Below the pieces are notes generated by a model. The model was not told the origin of the DNA. It made no database searches and saw nothing but the letters and a program-made list of their open reading frames with translations. Below, piece after piece: positions 35,259 to 43,420 of a stretch of DNA of 64,000 nt (within the stretch, counting starts at the first letter, position 1; each line of letters begins with the position of its first letter). The translations under genes were made by a program, and so were the position numbers. Source of the stretch: Pseudotabrizicola formosa (GTDB taxonomy: Bacteria; Pseudomonadota; Alphaproteobacteria; Rhodobacterales; Rhodobacteraceae); contig NZ_PJOM01000003.1 of NCBI RefSeq assembly GCF_002900965.1, positions 310,001-374,000 on the forward strand, written 5' to 3'.

Positions 35259-37208
35259 ATGGATCAGTTTACACTCAACCTTATCGTCATCGGCCTGTCC
35301 TTCGCGCTGTACTTCGGGATTGCGTTCTGGGCGCGCGCCGGATCGACGGCGGAATTCTATGCCGCTGGTCAGGGCGTTGGCCCGGTGGTCAACGGCATGG
35401 CAACTGCGGCTGACTGGATGTCGGCGGCGTCGTTCATCTCGATGGCCGGTCTGATCGCCTTTGGCGGCTACAACAACTCGGTCTTCCTGATGGGCTGGAC
35501 CGGCGGCTACGTGCTGCTGGCGCTGTTGCTGGCCCCTTATCTGCGCAAGTTCGGCAAGTTCACCGTGCCGGAATTCGTGGGTGACCGGTTCTATTCCACA
35601 TCGGCCCGCATGGTGGCTGTGGTCTGCCTTCTGGTGATCTCGATCACTTACGTTATCGGCCAGATGGTCGGCGTGGGCGTGACCTTTGCGCGCTTTCTGG
35701 AAGTGTCGACCACGACCGGCCTGTTGATCGGCTCGGCTGTGGTGTTCGTCTATGCGGTGTTCGGCGGCATGAAGGGCATCACCTATACGCAGGTGGCGCA
35801 ATATGTGGTGCTGATTTCGGCCTATACGGTGCCGGCGCTGTTCATCTCGCTGGCCGTGACGGGCAACTTCGTGCCGCAGCTTGGCCTGATCGGTGGCTAT
35901 GCGCCCAGCGGTGGCGATGTCTACTTCCTGGACAAGCTTGACCAGGTGGTGACGGATCTTGGGTTTGCCGCCTATACGGCTGATACCACCAATATGCTGA
36001 ACATGTTCCTTGTGACCATGTCGCTGATGATCGGCACCGCGGGTCTGCCGCATGTGATCATCCGCTTCTTTACCGTGGCCAAAGTGTCCGATGCCCGCAT
36101 TTCCGCTGGCTGGGCGCTGGTGTTCATCGCGCTTCTCTACACGGTTGCTCCGGCAGTCGGGTCGATGGCGCGTCTGAACATCACGACCACGTTCTGGCCG
36201 GGCGCCATTCAGGGCGAGACCTTCAGCGCGCCTGCCTTGTCGATTGCCGAGATCGACAGCAATCCTGATCTGGTCTGGATCCGGAACTGGGAAAAGACCG
36301 GCCTGCTGGCGTTTTCGGACCGGAACGGCGATGGCCTGATCCAGTACTTCAACGAACCCGCAGCGCTGGTTGCCGCCAACAAGGCTGTTACCGACGCAGA
36401 GGCTGCTCTTGCTGCCGCTGCCACCGATGCTGCCAACCGGGCGGATCTGGAAGCCGCCGTTGCCACAGCCATCACCGCACGCGACGCGGTTCTGGCCGAA
36501 GCCACGCTGGGGGGCCGCACTTTGGCCGAACAGGGCCTTGTCGGCAACGAACTGACCACGATGAACCCCGATATGACGGTTCTTGCGAACCCTGAAATCG
36601 CGGCTTTGCCGGGTTGGGTGATTGCCCTTGTGGCGGCAGGTGGTCTTGCGGCCGCGCTGTCCACCGCTGCGGGCCTGCTGCTGGCGATTTCTTCCGCCAT
36701 CAGCCATGACCTGATCAAGGGCGCCCTGCGTCCGGACATCAGCGAAAAAGGCGAGTTGCTGGCTGCCCGCGTCTCGATGGGCTTTGCCATCGTGCTGGCG
36801 ACCTGGCTTGGTCTTGACCCACCCGGCTTTGCGGCACAAGTGGTGGCTCTGGCCTTCGGTCTGGCGGCTGCGACGATCTTCCCGGTGCTGATGATGGGGA
36901 TCTTCTCGACCTTCGTGACCAAGGAAGGCGCGATTGTGGGGATGCTGGTCGGTCTGGTTTCGACCGCCGTCTATATCTTCATCTACCTGGGTTGGTTCTT
37001 TGTGCCCGGCACCAACTGGTTGCCAAACACGCCGGCGGCCCACTTCCTGGGCATCTCTCCGGCGGCCTTCGGTCCGATCGGTGCGCTGCTGAACTTCGGG
37101 GCGGCCTATCTGGTCTCGATGATGACCAAAGCACCGCCGCAGGACGTGCAGGATCTGATCCAGTCGATCCGCGTGCCCAAGGGTGCAGGCGCGGCACAGA
37201 GCCACTGA
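35259..37208 (+). CDS. Sodium/solute symporter (VC_2705 type, acetate-related)
   Basis: A 649-residue SSS-family transporter with about 13 membrane helices. GQGVGPVVNGMATAADWMSA and the GLAAALSTAAGLLLAISSAISHD block are SSS hallmarks related to ActP. Residues ~365-425 form an Ala-rich, probably helical insertion between membrane segments, larger than in ActP. The DUF4212 partner lies just upstream. The position after acs-adk points to acetate or another short organic acid, but the substrate is inferred. A GC-rich hairpin follows. Confidence 0.9.
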   Translation: MDQFTLNLIVIGLSFALYFGIAFWARAGSTAEFYAAGQGVGPVVNGMATAADWMSAASFISMAGLIAFGGYNNSVFLMGWTGGYVLLALLLAPYLRKFGKFTVPEFVGDRFYSTSARMVAVVCLLVISITYVIGQMVGVGVTFARFLEVSTTTGLLIGSAVVFVYAVFGGMKGITYTQVAQYVVLISAYTVPALFISLAVTGNFVPQLGLIGGYAPSGGDVYFLDKLDQVVTDLGFAAYTADTTNMLNMFLVTMSLMIGTAGLPHVIIRFFTVAKVSDARISAGWALVFIALLYTVAPAVGSMARLNITTTFWPGAIQGETFSAPALSIAEIDSNPDLVWIRNWEKTGLLAFSDRNGDGLIQYFNEPAALVAANKAVTDAEAALAAAATDAANRADLEAAVATAITARDAVLAEATLGGRTLAEQGLVGNELTTMNPDMTVLANPEIAALPGWVIALVAAGGLAAALSTAAGLLLAISSAISHDLIKGALRPDISEKGELLAARVSMGFAIVLATWLGLDPPGFAAQVVALAFGLAAATIFPVLMMGIFSTFVTKEGAIVGMLVGLVSTAVYIFIYLGWFFVPGTNWLPNTPAAHFLGISPAAFGPIGALLNFGAAYLVSMMTKAPPQDVQDLIQSIRVPKGAGAAQSH

Positions 37209-37215
37209 GTCAAAC

Positions 37216-37243
37216 ACGCGCCCCCGGATCATCCGGGGGCGCG
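37216..37243. terminator. GC-rich hairpin after the symporter gene
   Basis: ACGCGCCCCCGGAT and ATCCGGGGGCGCGT pair almost without a loop. There is no T run, so it may attenuate or stabilise the mRNA rather than terminate, since the next gene follows at 37274. Confidence 0.5.
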
Positions 37244-37273
37244 TGCCTTCCCAAGGACCAAGGGGCGCATGTG

Positions 37274-39097
37274 ATGGATCATCCCGTTGCGACGATCATC
37301 GGCTTTCTGGAAACGGTCCATCCTTACGATACCCTGCCGCGGGACGAATTGGCGCGAGTCGCCACTTCCTTCAGCCGCAGGGACTATGGGGCCGGCGAAG
37401 AGGTGTATCACGCCGGCGAACCGCTTCGCGGTCTTTACCTGATCAAGCGCGGCTCGGTCGAGGTGCAGGAGCCGTCGGGGCAGGTGATTTCGCTGCTGGG
37501 GCCGCGCAACAGCTTTGGCGAACGGGGGCTGGCCCGCGACGGTCTGGCGGTGACGACCGCGCGGGTGACCGAGGACTCGGTGCTGCTGTTGCTGCCGGTG
37601 CCGGAGTTCCGCTGGCTGATCGCAACCTATCCCGCCTTTGAACGCTTTTTCAGCCGCGGGCGCGGGCATGACACGCGTGGTGGCGATCTGACCACCCAGA
37701 AGGTGGGCGACCTGATGGCGCGAAAGCCGGTGATCATCGGGCCGCAGGACAGCGTCCGGCTGGCGGCGCAAAAGATGCGCGATGCCAGGGTGTCTTCGCT
37801 GGGGGTGGTGGAGGACGGGCAGTTTCTGGGCATCGTCACCACCCGCGACATGACCCACAGGGTGCTGGCCGATGGGCTGGACCCGTCAACCCGGGTGGCC
37901 GAGGTCATGACTCCCGACCCGATCAGCCTGCGGCCCGAGTCGCTGGGATCGGATATCCTGCATATCATGCTGGAACACCGCATCGGGCATTTGCCCGTGG
38001 TCGAGGGGACCGCATTGGTGGGCATGATCACCCAGACCGATCTGACCCGGTTTCAGGCCGTCAGTTCGGCGCAGCTGGTGCGCGATGCCGCCACCGCCGA
38101 TTCTGTGGCCGAGATGGCGGCGGTCACCGCCCGCATCCCGCGGCTTTTGCTGCAGCTGATGGGCGGCCACAATGCGCATGAGGTGGTGACCCGGCTGATC
38201 ACCGACATCGCCGATACCGTCACCCGCCGCCTGTTGGCGATGGCCGAGGCCCAGCTTGGCCCCGCGCCGGTGCCCTATCTCTGGCTGGCCTGCGGAAGCC
38301 AGGGGCGGCAGGAACAGACCGGGGTGTCGGATCAGGACAATTGCCTGATGATCGACGATTCCGCGACAGATGCCGACATGGCCTATTTCCAGGCTCTGGC
38401 GCGGATCGTGTCGGACGGGCTGGATGCCTGCGGCTATGTCTATTGCCCCGGTGACATGATGGCGACCAACCCGCAATGGTGCCAAAGGGTGGGGGTCTGG
38501 CGCAGCTATTTCCGCAGATGGGTGCAGACCCCGGACCCGATGGCGCAGATGCTGTCATCCGTGATGTTCGACCTGCGCCCGATTGGCGGGCAGGCCAGCC
38601 TGTTCAAGGACTTGCAGCATGAGACGCTGGAGTTGGCGTCGCGCAATTCCATCTTTGTCGCCCATATGATCAGCAACAGCCTGAAGCACACGCCCCCCCT
38701 TGGCCTGTTGCGCGGCTTTGCCACCGTGCGGTCGGGTGAGCACAAGAACCATATCGACATGAAGCTGAACGGGGTGGTGCCGGTGGTGGACCTTGGCCGC
38801 ATCTATGCGCTGATCGGGCAGCTGGAGCCGGTGAACACCCGGGCCCGGCTGGAGGCGGCAGAGGGCGCGGGCGTGATCAGCCTGTCTGGCGCGCGCGACC
38901 TGATCGAGGCCTATGATCTGATCGCGCAGACCCGGCTGGAAAATCAGGCCCGGCTGGTGCGGTCGGGGCGCAAGCCCGACAATTTCCTCGCCCCGTCCGA
39001 CATGTCCGATTTCGAACGAAGCCACCTGCGCGATGCTTTCGTCGTGGTGCGCACCATGCAATCAGCCGTGGGACAATCCCGCGGTGCCCGGAGTTGA
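37274..39097 (+). CDS. cNMP-binding / CBS / DUF294 nucleotidyltransferase-like protein
   Basis: A 607-residue cytosolic regulator. Residues ~10-125 form a cyclic-nucleotide-binding domain (LRGLYLIKRGSVEV, NSFGERGLA). Two CBS domains follow (~143-265: VGDLMARKPVIIGPQDSVRL and VAEVMTPDPISLRPESL). A DUF294 nucleotidyltransferase-like core has GSQGRQEQTGVSDQDN (341-356, GS...D.D), then the DUF294 C-terminal domain. The plan is that of GlnD-like proteins of unknown target that travel with acetate symporters. ATG 37274 is used; GTG 37271 is possible. Confidence 0.9.
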   Translation: MDHPVATIIGFLETVHPYDTLPRDELARVATSFSRRDYGAGEEVYHAGEPLRGLYLIKRGSVEVQEPSGQVISLLGPRNSFGERGLARDGLAVTTARVTEDSVLLLLPVPEFRWLIATYPAFERFFSRGRGHDTRGGDLTTQKVGDLMARKPVIIGPQDSVRLAAQKMRDARVSSLGVVEDGQFLGIVTTRDMTHRVLADGLDPSTRVAEVMTPDPISLRPESLGSDILHIMLEHRIGHLPVVEGTALVGMITQTDLTRFQAVSSAQLVRDAATADSVAEMAAVTARIPRLLLQLMGGHNAHEVVTRLITDIADTVTRRLLAMAEAQLGPAPVPYLWLACGSQGRQEQTGVSDQDNCLMIDDSATDADMAYFQALARIVSDGLDACGYVYCPGDMMATNPQWCQRVGVWRSYFRRWVQTPDPMAQMLSSVMFDLRPIGGQASLFKDLQHETLELASRNSIFVAHMISNSLKHTPPLGLLRGFATVRSGEHKNHIDMKLNGVVPVVDLGRIYALIGQLEPVNTRARLEAAEGAGVISLSGARDLIEAYDLIAQTRLENQARLVRSGRKPDNFLAPSDMSDFERSHLRDAFVVVRTMQSAVGQSRGARS

Positions 39098-39100
39098 CGA

Positions 39101-39622
39101 ATGACTTTTGAACTTCTTGCCGCCCTGATTGCGGCTGTTGCCTTTGGTGCCATCGTGCATCTGTTGCGCCGGGTGACCGTGCTTGGCCTGCCGCGCTGGA
39201 CGGTGCCGGCGGCGGGGGCTGTGGGATTGATCGGAACGACGATCTGGCTGGAATATGACTGGTTCAACCGCGTCAGCGCGGAACTTCCCGAAGGTGTCGA
39301 AGTGGTCTGGCAGGCCGAAGAGGTGATGGCGCTGCGCCCCTGGACGATGATTGCCCCGATCACCACCCGCTTTGTCGCGATGGACACCCGGTCCATGGCC
39401 CAGCACCCGAACAACGATGCGCTGCGCATGGCCAAGATCTTCAACTTCGGACGCTGGCAGCCGGTGACGGACGGGCTGATGCTGATCGACTGCGCTCAGA
39501 CCCGTCATGTGCTGCTGAGAGAGGGTGTGGAAGTGTCTGACGAAGGTGTTCTGCAAGGCGCTGACTGGGTCACTGCGGCTGAAGGCGATGGGTTTCAGGC
39601 TGCCGCCTGCCTGTCTGCCTGA
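39101..39622 (+). CDS. Conserved-looking inner membrane protein, unknown function
   Basis: A 173-residue protein, 3 bp after the DUF294 gene. It has two N-terminal membrane helices (FELLAALIAAVAFGAIVHLL and WTVPAAGAVGLIGTTIWL), then a ~115-residue domain. EVVWQAEEVMALRPWTM and the NNDALRMAKIFNFGRW region look conserved, but I do not recognise a family. The tight spacing ties it to the acetate cluster. Confidence 0.75.
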   Translation: MTFELLAALIAAVAFGAIVHLLRRVTVLGLPRWTVPAAGAVGLIGTTIWLEYDWFNRVSAELPEGVEVVWQAEEVMALRPWTMIAPITTRFVAMDTRSMAQHPNNDALRMAKIFNFGRWQPVTDGLMLIDCAQTRHVLLREGVEVSDEGVLQGADWVTAAEGDGFQAAACLSA

Positions 39623-39640
39623 CTGACAAGGGAGGGGATG

Positions 39641-40030
39641 ATGGCGGAAGGGCAAAGACGGCACCGCATCCTCGTGGTCGAGGATGAGGACAATATTGCC
39701 ATCGCGCTGGATTACCTGATGACACGCGAAGGTTATGACCATGACCGCATCGCCAACGGGGCCGATGCGCTGACCCGTATCCGCGAGACGCATCCTGATC
39801 TGGTGTTGCTGGATGTGATGCTGCCAGAGGTATCGGGCTATGAGATCTGCCAGACTGTGCGGCAGGACCCGGCGCTTGCCGATGTGAAGATCCTGATGAT
39901 GACCGCGCGCGGATCGGCGATCGAACGGCGCAAGGGGCTGGCCTTGGGGGCGGATGGGTTTATCTCGAAACCCTTCGAGCTCAAGGAGTTGCGTGAAGAG
40001 GTGCGCCGTCTTCTGACTGCGGAGGGCTAG
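39641..40030 (+). CDS. Receiver-only response regulator
   Basis: A 129-residue CheY-like protein with no output domain. ILVVEDEDN is the acidic pocket, the phosphoacceptor is D58 in LVLLDVMLPEVSGYEI, and FISKPFELKEL gives the conserved Lys. ATG 39641 lies five bases after GGAGG; ATG 39638 is the alternative. It ends 2 bp before the sensor-exonuclease gene. Its partner kinase is not obvious, because that neighbour lacks the phospho-histidine. Confidence 0.92.
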   Translation: MAEGQRRHRILVVEDEDNIAIALDYLMTREGYDHDRIANGADALTRIRETHPDLVLLDVMLPEVSGYEICQTVRQDPALADVKILMMTARGSAIERRKGLALGADGFISKPFELKELREEVRRLLTAEG

Positions 40031-40031
40031 A

Positions 40032-42104
40032 ATGCTGATGCGCCTGTCCCTGCGGCTGCGGATCTTTTTGCTGTTTGCCGGGCTGGCGGCCGCGTGTCTT
40101 GTGGCGGTGGCGTCCGGGCTCTGGCTGGGCTACCGCCGTCTTGGGGATGCGGACACGCTGAACGCCTTTGTGCAGGCCGCTGTGCTGGCTGGCTTTGCCT
40201 GTCTGGGCGTGGTGGCCTGGGTCTGGTATCTGTTTGATGTGAATGTGGCGCGGCCCATCGACTCTTTGGCGGGGGCGTTGCGGGCGCGGGCGCATGCTGA
40301 TGTGACCGGCGGCATGGATGGCACCATCGCCGCCTATCTGGGGGATCTTGCCCCCGCCGCGACCGCGGCCGCGGCGTCTTTGGCGGAAACCCGCAATGCC
40401 CTGGCCGAAGCGGTGGCGCGCGAAACCACCCGGCTGACGGTTGAAAAATCGCGGCTGGAGGCGCTGTTGTCGGATGTCGATGCCGGGGTCATCCTGTGTT
40501 CGGGGGATCATACGCTTGCCTTCTACAACGGGCAGGCAGTGGATCTGATCGGGGCCGGAATGGCCGCGCCGGGGTTGGACCGCCGGTTGTTTGACTATCT
40601 GCGCGAAGGCCCGATCCTGCTGGCGCATGAGCGGTTGATCGCCACGGGGGACAAGGATGCCGCCTCTGACCTGCTGTGTGCCACTCTGACCGGCAGTCGG
40701 GTGCTGTCGGCCCGGATGCGCCTGATGGCGGCGCAGGATGGCACGGTGCCCGGCTATGTGCTGACCCTGCGCGATGTGACCGCCGACCAGGCCACCCATG
40801 CCCGGCGCGAGGCGTTGTTGGCCGAGGTGTTTGACCGTGTGCGCCGCCCGGCGGCCAACCTCACCACGCTGATGGCGGCCATCCCCGACGGGGCGTCGGC
40901 CCCCGGCAAGCTGGACAGCGCGCTGCGCGAAGAAGTGGCGGCCCTTGCCGCCGCCGTCACCGACCTGAGCCAGCGGCATGACGCGGGACGGGAGGGCTGG
41001 TCGCTGAACATGACCCGCGCCTCTGACCTGCTGGATGGCCTGCGCGCGCGGATGGAGAGTGAGGGACTTGCCGCCGAGACACAGGCCGACGCCCTGCTGC
41101 TGCGCTGCAACGGGTTTGAGGTGATTGCACTGCTGGCGGGCCTGACCGAGGCCATGGCGCGGGACGGTGTGGCCTGCAGCTTCCGGCTGCAGATCGAGGA
41201 GGAGGGCAGCGGCGCGCTGATCCGGCTGGGTTGGCAAGGTGCGGCCCTGCCTGTGGCGCAGCTGGAGCGTTGGCTGGATGCGCCGCTGGAGCCAGGAATC
41301 ACGGCGGCCCCGCGCCGGTCGGTGCTGGCGACGCATGGCACCGATATCTGGCCCGAAGCGGTGGGGCGGGGGGCGCACAGCCTGTGCATGCCGATTCCGC
41401 AGGCCCGCCGTGTGGTGCGCCGCCCGGCCCCGATCGCGCGGCCCGTGGTCTATGATTTCGACCTTTTGTCCAAGGCGCGCGGTGCCGCGGTTCAGGATGC
41501 GCGGCTGCTGGACCTGACCTATGTGGTGTTTGACACCGAGACCACCGGGCTGTTGCCGGGGCAGGGCGACGAGATCGTACAGATCGCCGCCGTGCGGATC
41601 GTCAATGGTCGCCGGGTGGAGGGCGAGGTGTTCAACACGCTGGTCAATCCGCGCCGCCCGATCCCGCCCAGTTCGACCGAGGTGCATGGCATCACCGACG
41701 CCATGGTGCAGGATGCGCCCTATGTTGAAGAGATTGCCATCCGGTTCCACAAATTTGCCGAAGGTGCCGTGCTGGTGGCACATAACGCGCCGTTCGACAT
41801 GGCCTTCCTGCGCCGGCTGGAGCCGGTGATCGGCCTGAAGTTCGACAATCCGGTGTTTGACACGGTCCTGTTGTCAGCGGTGGTTTATGGCCAGCATGAG
41901 GTGCACAGCCTTGATGCGCTGTCGCACCGGCTTGGCATCACCATTCCCGAAGAGGCGCGGCACACGGCCATCGGCGACACCATCGCCACGGCTGAGGCCT
42001 TCCTGAAATTGCTGCCGATGGTGCAAGGCCGGGGCTTTGCAACCTTCGGCGCGGTCCTGTCGGAAGTGCGCCGCCATGGGCGCTTGCTCAGGGATCTGAA
42101 CTGA
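40032..42104 (+). CDS. Membrane sensor fused to DnaQ-like 3'-5' exonuclease
   Basis: A 690-residue fusion. Two N-terminal membrane helices (~11-33 and ~47-66) with a short loop are followed by a HAMP-like segment, a coiled coil, a PAS-like domain (~140-250) and a decayed histidine-kinase-like stretch. The H-box position holds D268 (FDRVRRPAAN), and no ATP-binding N/G boxes are seen. Residues ~495-670 are a DEDDh exonuclease with all acidic residues present: D501/E503 in FDTETTG, D589 in NAPFDMAFL, H644 and D649. Its nucleic-acid substrate is unknown. GGAGGG precedes the start. Confidence 0.88.
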   Translation: MLMRLSLRLRIFLLFAGLAAACLVAVASGLWLGYRRLGDADTLNAFVQAAVLAGFACLGVVAWVWYLFDVNVARPIDSLAGALRARAHADVTGGMDGTIAAYLGDLAPAATAAAASLAETRNALAEAVARETTRLTVEKSRLEALLSDVDAGVILCSGDHTLAFYNGQAVDLIGAGMAAPGLDRRLFDYLREGPILLAHERLIATGDKDAASDLLCATLTGSRVLSARMRLMAAQDGTVPGYVLTLRDVTADQATHARREALLAEVFDRVRRPAANLTTLMAAIPDGASAPGKLDSALREEVAALAAAVTDLSQRHDAGREGWSLNMTRASDLLDGLRARMESEGLAAETQADALLLRCNGFEVIALLAGLTEAMARDGVACSFRLQIEEEGSGALIRLGWQGAALPVAQLERWLDAPLEPGITAAPRRSVLATHGTDIWPEAVGRGAHSLCMPIPQARRVVRRPAPIARPVVYDFDLLSKARGAAVQDARLLDLTYVVFDTETTGLLPGQGDEIVQIAAVRIVNGRRVEGEVFNTLVNPRRPIPPSSTEVHGITDAMVQDAPYVEEIAIRFHKFAEGAVLVAHNAPFDMAFLRRLEPVIGLKFDNPVFDTVLLSAVVYGQHEVHSLDALSHRLGITIPEEARHTAIGDTIATAEAFLKLLPMVQGRGFATFGAVLSEVRRHGRLLRDLN

Positions 42105-42114
42105 GCGCAAACAA

Positions 42115-42136
42115 AAAGCCGCCCGAAGGCGGCTTT
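42115..42136. terminator. Terminator at the left edge of the element
   Basis: AAAGCCGCC and GGCGGCTTT pair around a CGAA loop, with A and T runs on both sides. It ends the exonuclease operon. Read on the minus strand it lies directly after the tRNA-Ala 3' fragment at 42144-42160, so it was probably the tRNA terminator before the element inserted. Confidence 0.85.
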
Positions 42137-42143
42137 GTTAAAG

Positions 42144-42160
42144 TGGTGGAGCCACGCGGG
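42144..42160. repeat. Left attachment site (tRNA-Ala 3' fragment)
   Basis: TGGTGGAGCCACGCGGG is identical to the right copy. It is followed by CACTCCACCA, so the site also reads as an inverted repeat TGGTGGAG/CTCCACCA. Confidence 0.9.
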
Positions 42161-42470
42161 CACTCCACCACATTTTCAAGCCATTGATACGCAAAGATAA
42201 TCAAGTGCGGGGTTAAGTCCTGTGTCGCCCTCTTGTGTCACACTTAGCGACAGCATAGAGGGATTTGCAAGGCTCAAGTCCTTAGCTCACTGGAATTGCT
42301 GACGCGGGTTTCGAGTAGGGAATGGCACAGCGGCTTCTCGTTTCCTGTCTTTCTAGTAACAGGAAGGAGTGCTGCCAGCATTGTGCACTGAGTGGTCCGA
42401 GGCACTGCATTCTCCATAATGGGTACTATCGTCCGTGGACTAATCGTCCACATCTAGCTTCTTGGTCGCC
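42161..42470. promoter_or_regulatory. Left-end noncoding region with tandem C-box-like operator
   Basis: About 310 bp without a gene. At 42422-42451 two related elements lie in tandem: GTACTATCGTCC, then the perfect inverted repeat GTGGAC-TAATC-GTCCAC (42435-42451). Their position 20-50 bp before the controller gene matches C-box operators of restriction-modification systems. CATAAT at 42415-42420 could be a -10. A separate inverted repeat TTCCTGT/ACAGGAA lies at 42342-42365. Confidence 0.6.
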
Positions 42471-42704
42471 ATGACAAATGAAGAGAGCCTTAAGGAGCTG
42501 GGCAGCCGCATCCGAGATAAGCGCAAGCAACTCGGAATGACGCAGGAACAGCTTGCACACCATGCTGAGCTGGACCGGTCTTATGTTGGTGGTATCGAAA
42601 GAGGTGAGCGCAATATCTCCTTTACCGTCCTTTGTCAGGTTGCTCGCGCACTAGCTGCTGATGTTGCGACGCTCACTATCGGCTTGCCTGGGCCGCACGC
42701 ATGA
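42471..42704 (+). CDS. HTH_XRE controller protein of the R-M module
   Basis: A 77-residue single-domain DNA-binding protein. LGSRIRDKRKQLGMTQEQLAHHAELDRSYVGGIERGERNIS is a canonical XRE helix-turn-helix (parts: RKQLGMTQEQLA, DRSYVGGIERGERN). The size and motif match C proteins, which activate the endonuclease gene late after entry into a new host so the methylase can act first. Its stop codon overlaps the endonuclease start by 4 bp. The ATG at 42471 is preferred to an upstream TTG at 42462. Confidence 0.88.
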   Translation: MTNEESLKELGSRIRDKRKQLGMTQEQLAHHAELDRSYVGGIERGERNISFTVLCQVARALAADVATLTIGLPGPHA

Positions 42705-43420
42705 AGTGGCTAAGGACATTGATACTGTTCGAGCGCGGCGGGGTTTTGGAAAGCCCTGACTGGGGAGACCTGCACCAGAGCTATCTTCGGGCCATTGCGA
42801 AAATAGATAATCCGAGGGGCAGTGGAAGGCTTAAGTTAAGGGAGAAAGTAAGGCAGCCGAATGGCCAGTGGAGCCGTAATGGCGTCAATTACCTCAAGGC
42901 GCGCTTTCTTGAACACATGAAGGGTGATGAAGGGTGGTTGCCCGAAGGCCTAGTGCAACTCAAGAGTGAAGCTATTTCACCAGAGCTGCGCCTCTACCCT
43001 TCTATGATGCCCCACAGGGAGCCAGTGACTTCGACCTTCGGTGGCTTCGACTTTGTAACGAGTGGCACACAAGGGGCTAAAGTTGCAATCGAATGGGAGA
43101 CTGGCAATATCTCGTCATCACATCGAAGCATGAACAAGCTAGCGATTGCGCTCCAGTTGGGGATCATCCAGGTTGGTGTTCTGATTGTGCCAAGTCGGTC
43201 CCTCTATCAACATTTGACGGATAGGGTCGGCAACATCAGCGAGTTGTCAGGCTATCTTAACATGTGGGCGGGCATGGCCACTGGGATAGAGCGCGGTTTG
43301 CTGGCTGTGACAGTTGTTGAGCATGATGATCTGACCGTAGATGAAGCCTTTCCGTACCTAACAGTTGGCATGGACGGCAGAGCGGAACAGGGAAGGAAGA
43401 AGGGTCGGCTAGCTGAATAG
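42701..43420 (+). CDS. BamHI-like type II restriction endonuclease
   Basis: A 239-residue protein. IEWETGNISSSHRSMNKLAI and the following LTDRVGNISEL closely match my memory of BamHI (EFETGNISSAHRSMNKLLLG and LTDRVTNFEEL). The PD-(D/E)xK-like catalytic residues of BamHI (D94, E111, E113) have counterparts D117 (GGFDF), E131 and E133 (EWETGN). BamHI cuts GGATCC; the same or a related site is likely but not shown. It is translated with the controller gene (4-bp overlap), and its 3' end overlaps the converging methylase gene by 12 bp. Confidence 0.88.
   Translation: MKWLRTLILFERGGVLESPDWGDLHQSYLRAIAKIDNPRGSGRLKLREKVRQPNGQWSRNGVNYLKARFLEHMKGDEGWLPEGLVQLKSEAISPELRLYPSMMPHREPVTSTFGGFDFVTSGTQGAKVAIEWETGNISSSHRSMNKLAIALQLGIIQVGVLIVPSRSLYQHLTDRVGNISELSGYLNMWAGMATGIERGLLAVTVVEHDDLTVDEAFPYLTVGMDGRAEQGRKKGRLAE

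Noticed and set aside
37216-37243. Operon end after the symporter
   Set aside because: The hairpin is strong but lacks a T run, and the DUF294 gene follows 30 bp later on the same strand, so a full stop of transcription is not claimed.
42105-42143. A second tRNA gene at the left end
   Set aside because: Only the 17-nt 3' fragment is present at 42144; no D-arm or anticodon arm follows. It is an att remnant.
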